Source of the DNA: Gammaproteobacteria bacterium | GTDB lineage: Bacteria; Pseudomonadota; Gammaproteobacteria; HK1 | Length of the DNA stretch: 13,722 nucleotides | Assembly (NCBI GenBank): GCA_022822245.1 | Contig: JAJECB010000359.1 | Location: forward strand, 1 to 13,722 | Direction: 5' to 3' | Shown here: piece by piece, positions 1-9,425 of the stretch | How positions within the stretch are numbered: the first letter of the stretch is position 1 | Layout: each line of letters begins with the position of its first letter | The notes under the pieces: model-generated | Told to the model about the DNA's origin: nothing | Seen by the model: the letters and a program-made list of their open reading frames with translations, nothing else | Databases searched by the model: none | Position numbers and translations under genes: made by a program

Positions 1-360
1 GACCTCGCCGCCGTCTCCAACCCATCATGACCACTCCCACAACCACCCCGATATCGCTCCCCCAGCCCCTGTTTCTCACTCTTCGTTCAGGCTCATTTCT
101 GGATTGGAAAACGCTCACGGAGCCTTGTCCAACAGCAGTTCTCATTTTGGCGTCCGAAGGCCGCGAAGCGGGGCAGTGTGAGCGGCCTGCGGGCGTTGTT
201 GGCAGGCGATTGCCGGTGGCAGCCCCTGCTCGGGCCTCGTTCCGGGGCCAAAATGAGAATTGCTGCTTGTCCAATGAGAAATGAGCCTGAAGGGAGGGGT
301 TGAGTCCAACGACAAGTGAGCCTGTAGCGGGAACGATTCGGGGATCATCGGAGGATGATC
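1..360. other. Non-coding left flank with IS end
   Basis: No gene can be supported in this stretch. The first frame on the plus strand runs only nine codons to a TGA at 28-30, so it could be the very end of an upstream gene, but nothing identifies it. From 86 onwards the sequence is the structured left end of the mobile element described separately. Low-complexity open frames here on both strands cross the inverted repeat and show no protein-like pattern. Confidence 0.5.
86..291. repeat. Split inverted repeat at IS left end
   Basis: Two pairs of complementary blocks are nested here. The outer block TTCAGGCTCATTTCT (86-100) is matched exactly by its reverse complement at 277-291. The inner block CAGCAGTTCTCATTTTGGC (133-151) is matched at 18 of 19 bases by the reverse complement at 247-265. 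The blocks are 32 bp apart on the left arm and 11 bp apart on the right arm, and about 95 bp of GC-rich sequence lie between the arms. TTGTCCAA occurs in direct orientation in both arms (125-132 and 267-274). Lying just upstream of the transposase fragment, this looks like a set of transposase binding sites at an element end. It could also fold as a cruciform or transcript hairpin. Confidence 0.7.
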
Positions 361-696
361 GTGACGCTACAGACACAACGGGTTCGCACTCTGGGGCAGG
401 TCCGGCGCGTAGCCGAAGGCAACGAGCCGGTGGACTTCACCCTCGCTGACCGGGCATCGGCGTACGAGTTCATCCGTCGCACCCTGGTGCAGTTCGACTA
501 CTCGGCGCTGGGCAAGGCGGACAAGGGGGCGGTGAAGGCGTACCTGGCGAAGATGACGGGGCTGTCGCGGGCGCAGCTCACCCGGCTGGTGGCGCAGCAC
601 CGCGGCACGGGGCACATTCGCGACCGCCGGGGCGCAGGCCCGACCCGACCCTTCGTGCGCCGCTACACCGCGGCGGACGTGCGCTTGCTCGCCGAG
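361..696 (+). pseudogene. DDE integrase-type transposase, N-terminal fragment
   Basis: This is the N-terminus of an integrase-core (IS481/IS21-like DDE) transposase. The recognisable stretch starts TLQTQRVRTLGQVR, passes through a helix-turn-helix-like region (TGLSRAQLTRLVAQHR) and stops being transposase-like after YTAADVRLLAE at about 696. The conserved DDE catalytic residues would lie downstream and are absent. I prefer the GTG at 361 over the ATG at 355: the Shine-Dalgarno GGAGG at 350-354 abuts the ATG but is six bases from the GTG, and recognised relatives begin near VTLQTQR. The frame stays open to 1203, but the residues after 696 are a frame artefact made of Pro/Arg-rich sequence, the ATPase remnant read out of frame, and the small downstream ORF. 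The whole 282-residue frame should not be annotated as one protein. Confidence 0.7.
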
Positions 697-823
697 CGCT
701 TCAGCGTCGGCGCCGGGACCCCCCACCGCCGCGTGATCGTCTGCAACCGCACGCCACCGCCACCGCCAGCGCGCTCACCACAAGGAACAGCGCCCCGACA
801 TAAAACCGGCGCCCGAAGAAGCG

Positions 824-1000
824 CACCGACGCCCCCTGTTCGAGCCCCCCGCCGTCGAGGCGCTGTTCCAGAGCGCGCGCGGGCTGCCACGGCTCGTCAA
901 CCGCATCGCCCACTACGCGCTCACCGCCGCCGCCGTCAACGATGCCCGCACCGTCAACGCCGCGCACCTCGAGCATGCCGTCGCGGAACTGCGGCTGTGA
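824..1000 (+). pseudogene. ExeA/TniB-like AAA ATPase, C-terminal fragment
   Basis: In the second forward frame the translation reads LFEPPAVEALFQSARGLPRL, then VNRIAHYALTAAAVNDARTV and a tail ending ELRL before TGA at 998-1000. The 'RGLPRLVNRIAHYAL' block is characteristic of the C-terminal lid region of ExeA/TnsC/TniB-type AAA ATPases that act as target-selection helpers for DDE transposases. No Walker A or B motif is present, because the frame is closed upstream (TGA at 734-736) and the recognisable part begins only near 824. The sequence between 697 and 823 belongs to neither fragment recognisably and may be a deletion scar. This is a remnant without ATPase function. Confidence 0.65.
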
Positions 1001-1203
1001 GCCTGTCCTACCTCCTCGTGACCCACGAACTCAGCGACGAGGCCGCCGCTCAGCTCTCCGAACTCCTCAACGACCTCGCCCTCGCCTTCGACGGACGATA
1101 CTTCGCCCAGATCCGCCCCTACTACGACGAGCGTCGAGACACCGAACGCGCCTGCCATGACGGACAACTCGCGATCTTCGACCACGACGACGTGCAGTTC
1201 TGA
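997..1203 (+). CDS. Small IS-associated protein, 68 aa
   Basis: The GTG at 997-999 overlaps the TGA of the ATPase remnant (998-1000), an overlap typical of a translationally coupled partner. The 68-residue product begins MSLSYLLVTHELSDEAAAQL and ends in an acidic tail with DHDDVQF. It has no membrane segment or known catalytic motif. It is apparently intact although the two genes before it are broken. Small acidic proteins of this kind are, as far as I recall, found downstream of transposase ATPases, but I know no function. With its upstream partners truncated it is probably expressed poorly if at all. Confidence 0.5.
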   Translation: MSLSYLLVTHELSDEAAAQLSELLNDLALAFDGRYFAQIRPYYDERRDTERACHDGQLAIFDHDDVQF

Positions 1204-1426
1204 ATCAACTGCCGCGCGTGCTCCCCAACGCCGGGCGCGCCGGCGAATCCATCCTCACCGCAAACGCGGTGATCATCGCGATCACTGTCGCCCCGTCGCG
1301 CCCCCTCCGAACGAACCGCGCGCTCCCGACTCTCCGACGATGACAACAGGGCAATGTGACAAATCGAGCGTCAACCGATCCGAAACAATCCGAGAAGTCC
1401 GCTACCAAAAAAACGCGGGGTGCAAC
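1204..1426. other. Junction between two IS remnants
   Basis: No gene is supported here. The stretch holds the possible right end of the first element (TGACAA at 1341-1346 and 1357-1362), a run of seven A at about 1408-1414, and the small inverted sequence GGGTGCAACACCC near 1424. Protein frames crossing it, on either strand, are continuations of flanking transposase frames without similarity to the transposase family. Confidence 0.45.
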
Positions 1427-2088
1427 ACCCGGGTACGCCTGGACCGCAATCGGACATCCGCCCGGGGCGCTGAGCACCGCATACACCACCTGCGTCTTGC
1501 CGCGCTTGCCGTCGCGGTTGTATCCGAAGCGAATCAACGGGCAGGTGCGCCCTTCGTAGTAGCTCGAACTCACGTCGGCGAAACCGGCTCGCCCTCGTGC
1601 AGATGGCGCCGCGCAAGACGCTGTTCGATGCGCTCCTGGCGCTTGAGCAGCCAGTCCATCGCCTGATAGAGGTCGTCTTCATCATCGTCGCCGACCCCGA
1701 GCTCCTCGGCCAAGGACGTGCTATGCCACAGCCGGGTGGTGGCAAGCTTCGAGGCGGGGTGCAGCACCCGTTCCAGGACCATCGCCAGGACCCGGTCGCG
1801 CTCGTGGCAGCGCTTGGGCGCGATGAGACGTTCCAATCCCGGGCGCCGGGTCATCGCGAGCAGCGCTTCGACATGGCCGTGGGGCAAGGAGCGTTCGACC
1901 GCGAACGCATCCTCGGGGGCGATGAGCCGTTGGCCCTTGAGGACTTGGCGAAGCGCTTCGACCTTCTCCGCGGGCCAGTCGGTGAGATTGGCGGGCGTTT
2001 TCTTGCGCACCCGCTTGCCCTCGCGCCAGCCTTGGCGAAGGAGGATCGCGGGGCGGGAGTTGCGGTTGGGGACGGTCTCGATGTACAT
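1427..2088 (-). pseudogene. IS1634-type transposase, frameshifted and truncated
   Basis: Reading on the minus strand, MYIETVPNRNSRPAILLRQG at the start, then LTDWPAEKVEALRQVLKGQR, ERSLPHGHVEALL and AMDWLLKRQERIEQRLARRH are the typical N-terminal landmarks of IS1634 (IS4 superfamily) transposases. After HLHEG the frame runs to a stop at 1570-1572, while the next frame continues with DVSSSYYEGRTCPLIRFGYN and GKRGKTQVVYAVLSAPGGCP. The expected spacing between HEG and DVSS is one base short, so a single-base deletion lies at about 1577-1590. DVSSSYYEG carries the first catalytic aspartate of the DDE fold. Similarity ends near 1427 and the later catalytic D and E are missing. I chose the start at 2088 over 2139 because family members begin at MYI. 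Confidence 0.8.
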
Positions 2089-2151
2089 GGGAACGAAAAT
2101 AACAATCTGTTCCTGTAATGTCGATTCAAATTCTCTCATTTACATGGGAAC
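2084..2151. repeat. Duplicated start-site sequence upstream of transposase
   Basis: TACATGGGAAC is present at 2084-2094, where its complement includes the transposase ATG, and again at 2141-2151. In the upstream copy the minus strand reads ATG TAA ATG, so a start-stop pair is followed directly by another ATG (2137-2139) that is in frame with the transposase. This may be a small duplication from an insertion event or a translational control feature of the element. Confidence 0.5.
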
Positions 2152-2516
2152 AATAATCGCCCCGGTGGCCGACATTTTTCGATCAGGTTCGATCACTTGG
2201 CCGCAATTCGACCCCGAAATCCCGGGGAACTTCGGCTTAGACGCCCCCCAGATCGACGGGACGGTACAACGGCCGCGCCGTCAGGTGGTCACCCTCTCAG
2301 TACACCCTGACCATCACCGCCCATGGCGCGCATAGCCACAAACGCCACTCAGCCGGCCAATGGGTACCTCGACGGCAACGAACACCTTGGTCTTCCTTCG
2401 CCTACCGAGATCGAGGAAGCCGCTTTCGTATTGACGGGAAGGCCGGGCTTCTCGGACGCCTCGTCAAGCGCTTGCCGGACGACGGCTTCAAGAGGCTGTG
2501 CGGCCTCCTCCTCGCG
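2089..2516. other. IS leader and gene-free spacer
   Basis: The part next to the transposase start (to about 2230) is probably the 5' leader of the IS1634-type element. It contains TACATGGGAAC twice (2084-2094 and 2141-2151) and a CCCCG-aaatcc-CGGGG hairpin at about 2211-2226 that may lie near the element end. From about 2230 to 2516 I see no convincing gene. A forward open frame from 2323 has no family resemblance and runs antisense into the exonuclease gene. Confidence 0.4.
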
Positions 2517-3712
<1,196 letters not shown>

Positions 3713-4315
3713 TCAGGACCAGATTCCCTCGTCGGCCAATCGCTCAAGCGCCCGAATTGCACGCGCGAGGCTCGGGGAGCGCTCCGCCGCCCGCTCGGGA
3801 TCCCAGTGATGGCGCGCGAAGACCGAAATTCGGCTCACGTACTCCGGGCCGACCGCGCGACCGCTCCCCCTTCGTGGAGGGATGGCGCTCCGAACCTCCA
3901 ACCGGCGCGAGCTCCGGCATGCGTTCACGAGGTAGAGTTTTGCATTCTCCAGATCGTCCGGTCGATCCGGCAGTCGATTCCGGTTCACGGAGAAGACCTC
4001 GGAGAACCCCACCGCGTCGGCGAGCATCCAGCTCTCCATGGACCGAACCGGAATGCGCAGGCTCGCTCTTGGCGGGACGCCGCCCGCGAACAGGCGACGG
4101 ACCAGTCGTGGCGCACACTGTTCTCGGTCGAGGTCGCGCAGGATCAGCCAATTCATGTGAGCCGCGGATCGCGTCAGACCCGGAATCCGTTGATCGAGCC
4201 TCGGCACGCCTCCGGCCACGATCGCCCGGTGTGGAGTGTGGCCCACGTGTCGGATCAGCCGTTCGGCGACAGGGACATCCGCGTCGCCCTCGACAGCGAA
4301 GTAGACGAACGTCAT
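3713..4315 (-). CDS. TOPRIM-like nuclease, partner of the ABC ATPase
   Basis: A 200-residue protein with the layout of a small TOPRIM/OLD-type nuclease (DUF4276/DUF4435-like). VYFAVEGDADVPVAERLI near the N-terminus supplies the conserved acidic residue E9. LILRDLD carries the D61-x-D63 pair. RSMESWMLAD (E94, D100) matches the E-S-W-L-L-A-D signature of these families. The C-terminal 'HHWDPERAAERSPSLARAI' is also a recurrent pattern in them. Its ATG overlaps the ATPase TGA in an ATGA (4312-4315), so the two are translationally coupled and probably act as one complex. TOPRIM partners of ABC ATPases usually cut DNA or RNA once the ATPase senses a trigger, as in OLD, Gabija and PARIS. Here that role is inferred. 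I cannot separate the two DUF families by eye. Confidence 0.75.
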   Translation of the reverse strand: MTFVYFAVEGDADVPVAERLIRHVGHTPHRAIVAGGVPRLDQRIPGLTRSAAHMNWLILRDLDREQCAPRLVRRLFAGGVPPRASLRIPVRSMESWMLADAVGFSEVFSVNRNRLPDRPDDLENAKLYLVNACRSSRRLEVRSAIPPRRGSGRAVGPEYVSRISVFARHHWDPERAAERSPSLARAIRALERLADEGIWS

Positions 4316-5475
4316 GCGCTCGCAAGTTGATCCGGAAGGTCCGGAATGCTTTCCGGCTCGGTCCTCGGAGAGAGTATCTCCGCCAAGCTGAGGCCCGCAT
4401 CCAGCAGGAGTTGTATGTCCGGAATCGCGGCGGCCGCAACCGCCTCGGTTCCTTCAGCCCCGGGGTACAGGACCACCGCTTCGTCCGTGCCTACTCCGGA
4501 GTCTTCCAGAATCTCTCGGGAGTGCGTCGAAAGGAGCACCTGCGGCCCGCCCGCACTGCGCGTTCTTGAAAAGACCGTCGGAAGCTGTCGTACGACCGAT
4601 GTGTGCAACGAGAGTTCCGGCTCGTCCAGGAGTGTGGGGCCTCGATCTCCCCTTCCTTCGAGGAGAGACCAAAGCAGACCAATGAGCCGAAGCGTTCCAT
4701 CCGAAAACGACTGTTCGTCGTGTCGCGCGGGCTGTGGACGCCAATGCCGGTAACGCGCCTCCAGATGCCAGTGCCCAATCTCGTCCTGGACGAGCTCGAG
4801 CTGATCCAGTTGGGGGACTGCGGTCTTCAGCGCTTGGCTGATGCGACGCAAGTGCCGTCCACGCGTCCTCTCGGGCATTCGGGCCATGCGGAGCAAGAGG
4901 TCGGCACCGTACGGGTCACCGTTCGGGCTTCCCGCGCGCTCCGGTTCTCGCATCAGGTGAGGGACCAGGTGGAGATACCTGATTGATTCAAGGAACTCGA
5001 CGATCCGGCGAAACTCGCGGTTCGCATTCACCTGTTCAAGGTACGTCTGGGTCATCCGCTCGGGGTCGGCCTCGTCCTCATCCGTAGGTCTCTCGATGAC
5101 CGTTTCTCCACGCCTTCTCACGATCTCGCTGACCAGGATCGGTCGATGGCGCCCCCGCGGCTCGGCCGAGAATGTGATTTCGTACATCCATTCGTCCGGC
5201 GTGTCGTCGTCCCCGATCGAAACGTTCACGGTCACACGGCCGTGGTTGAAGTTCCTGGCCGCAAGGCATCGGACGCGTGCAATACCGCCCCGACTCGCCA
5301 CGGCATCCTGGAACCCTCCGCCCGCGGAGGCGATCTGCCTGAGGAACCGCAGGGCATCGAGCAGGTTCGATTTGCCGGAGGCGTTCGGCCCGACGATAAA
5401 CAGCCGATCCCGCAGGTCGAAGTCCGCCTGCTTGAAGTTTCGCCAGTTTTTGAGGGTGAGGTGGGTCAGTCGCAT
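4312..5475 (-). CDS. ABC/AAA_21-type ATPase, OLD-like
   Basis: A 387-residue SMC/OLD-type ATPase without a long coiled coil. MRLTHLTLKNWRNFKQADFD is the typical N-terminal strand, followed by Walker A GPNASGKSN (29-37), the ABC signature SFSDGTLRL (256-264), Walker B TLLDEPELSLH (281-291) and an H-loop LLSTHSRE (315-321), so the ATP cassette is complete. I use the ATG at 5475, because the longer frame to 5613 would overlap ligA by about 100 bases and add residues absent from the family. It follows ligA after 37 bp on the same strand and overlaps the TOPRIM gene by ATGA. Such ATPases sense phage or nucleic-acid signals and control a nuclease partner. Alternatives are a standalone repair ATPase of the RecF/AAA_21 type. 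Confidence 0.85.
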   Translation of the reverse strand: MRLTHLTLKNWRNFKQADFDLRDRLFIVGPNASGKSNLLDALRFLRQIASAGGGFQDAVASRGGIARVRCLAARNFNHGRVTVNVSIGDDDTPDEWMYEITFSAEPRGRHRPILVSEIVRRRGETVIERPTDEDEADPERMTQTYLEQVNANREFRRIVEFLESIRYLHLVPHLMREPERAGSPNGDPYGADLLLRMARMPERTRGRHLRRISQALKTAVPQLDQLELVQDEIGHWHLEARYRHWRPQPARHDEQSFSDGTLRLIGLLWSLLEGRGDRGPTLLDEPELSLHTSVVRQLPTVFSRTRSAGGPQVLLSTHSREILEDSGVGTDEAVVLYPGAEGTEAVAAAAIPDIQLLLDAGLSLAEILSPRTEPESIPDLPDQLASA

Positions 5476-5512
5476 CGGTGGGAACCTGGAATCGAGTGAA
5501 TCCCGAAAGGCC

Positions 5513-8294
<2,782 letters not shown>

Positions 8295-8341
8295 CCGGTG
8301 GCGGATATCGCTCGGCGGCGCGCCGGCGATCGGAGGCAGAC

Positions 8342-8364
8342 GGGGGACGGGCCGCCGCCCCCCC
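8342..8364 (-). terminator. GC hairpin after zipA, possible transcript end
   Basis: GGGC (8349-8352) pairs with GCCC (8357-8360) around CGCC, and GGGG pairs with CCCC (8361-8364) outside a two-base bulge. It begins four bases after the zipA TGA. There is no T-run on either strand, so it is not a classical intrinsic terminator. It may stabilise the 3' end of the smc-zipA mRNA or mark a Rho-dependent stop. Confidence 0.25.
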
Positions 8365-8368
8365 GGGG

Positions 8369-9424
8369 TCAGCCGGCATCCGGGGCCTCGCGCTCGTGGC
8401 GAAGCGCGAAGTGGACCACCCGCTCGCGGAGCGCCTGGGTCGCCTGGACGGTGAGCCGGCAGCGCTGGTCGTCGCAGAGCACGGCTTCGAGCGCGCGCGA
8501 GAGCCGGGAGCCGACGTCGAGCATGAGATCGAACGCGACGGTCGCCGGGAGCGGCCCCGGCCGGCGCAGGAAGAGGCAGAGCCCCGGAGTGGCGAGCTCG
8601 TCCATCGCCGCAAGGTCGAAGACTCCCGGCTCCAGCACGTTCGCCACGCTGAACACCGGATCGGAGACCCGCCCGCGCCGATTCCCGTAGTGGTGGAACA
8701 TGCCGAGGTCGTCCGGGCGCAGATCGAACGCGGTGAGCGCCTCCCGGATCACCGGGCCGGCGAGATCGCGTTCGCCGGGAGTGAGGATGGTGAGCACGAT
8801 CAGCAGCTCCCGCCCGGTGCCGCGCGGGGCGGGCGGGTCCCCGCCCGAGCCGGGGGCCCGCCGGTCCTTCCCGGCCGCCGGGCCGCGCCGCGCGCTCGAG
8901 GCCGACGCCCGGCGACCCGATTTCGCCTTCGGTCCGGGACCGGGCCGCGCGGGGTCCGGCGCGCGGGCGGGGGGGGGCGGATCCTGAGCCCGGGCGGGCC
9001 GAACCGGCTCCCCGGCGGAGCCCGGCTCCATCGCGCCGAGGTCGCCCATGTCGTACTCCCGGTCGATGGGGGTGGTCGCCTCGCCCACCGCGTCCTCCGG
9101 GTCCAGCAACGGCAGGAAGTCGAGATCGATCAGGGTCTGGCGATCCGAACCACCCCCCCGCCGGCCCGGCCCGGCGCGATTCGCTTCCGCCGGACCGGCT
9201 TCGCCGGACCGCGCCGCCGGGGACAGCCGCGGCCCGCGGGCGCGCTCCGAGCGCGCCGCCCCCGCTTCCCCGGCCGCCGCCCGGGTCCCGTGCCGCCCAC
9301 CAGGCGAGAAGAACCGCTCCCCCCACCGGGAGCGCCAGCCGCGCTGGCGTGCTATCCAGTAGACGACCCCGGCCACCACCACCAACAGGCCGACGGTCGC
9401 GAGCAGGGGGCGGAGCTCGTCCAC
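8369..9424 (-). CDS. zipA: Cell division protein ZipA
   Basis: Inner-membrane protein that tethers FtsZ filaments to the membrane and helps build the divisome. The 351-residue product has one N-terminal membrane helix (about 6-26, LLATVGLLVVVAGVVYWIA) followed by basic residues, a long Pro/Ala/Arg/Gly-rich flexible linker (about 30-205), and a C-terminal FtsZ-binding domain (about 206-345). The domain shows the recurrent pattern FHHYGN, DPVFSVANVLEPGVFD, TPGLCLFLRRPGPLP and AFDLMLD. The GTG start at 9424 is one base after the smc TGA, with only a weak Shine-Dalgarno, which fits translational coupling to smc. The linker is extreme in GC content and is the least conserved part. Order smc-zipA-ligA matches many gammaproteobacteria. 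Confidence 0.92.
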   Translation of the reverse strand: MDELRPLLATVGLLVVVAGVVYWIARQRGWRSRWGERFFSPGGRHGTRAAAGEAGAARSERARGPRLSPAARSGEAGPAEANRAGPGRRGGGSDRQTLIDLDFLPLLDPEDAVGEATTPIDREYDMGDLGAMEPGSAGEPVRPARAQDPPPPARAPDPARPGPGPKAKSGRRASASSARRGPAAGKDRRAPGSGGDPPAPRGTGRELLIVLTILTPGERDLAGPVIREALTAFDLRPDDLGMFHHYGNRRGRVSDPVFSVANVLEPGVFDLAAMDELATPGLCLFLRRPGPLPATVAFDLMLDVGSRLSRALEAVLCDDQRCRLTVQATQALRERVVHFALRHEREAPDAG

Positions 9425-9425
9425 G

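Larger units (their letters stand above)
86..1362 (+). mobile_element. Degenerate integrase/ATPase-type IS remnant
   Basis: A decayed insertion element is inferred from the left-end inverted repeat, the N-terminal part of a DDE integrase-type transposase, the C-terminal part of an AAA ATPase helper and a small downstream ORF, all on the plus strand in the order expected for a transposase plus ATPase element. Most of the transposase catalytic core and most of the ATPase are missing, so the element cannot move by itself. The right boundary is uncertain. Two TGACAA repeats 16 bp apart (1341-1346 and 1357-1362) beyond the last ORF resemble the TTGTC motif in the left arms and may mark the right end. 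The next recognisable sequence is an unrelated transposase remnant in opposite orientation. Confidence 0.5.

Noticed and set aside
701..976. Minus-strand frame with a membrane-helix-like stretch (FYVGALFLVVSALAVAVACG)
   Set aside because: Much of it is antisense to the ATPase remnant and it carries no other recognisable signal. The hydrophobic stretch, at about 750-815, falls in the non-homologous scar, so it could be a relic of another gene, but this cannot be supported.
3713..5475. Calling the ATPase/TOPRIM pair PARIS (AriA/AriB)
   Set aside because: The general layout fits, but the small protein could equally be DUF4276-like and I cannot run the profile search that would decide.
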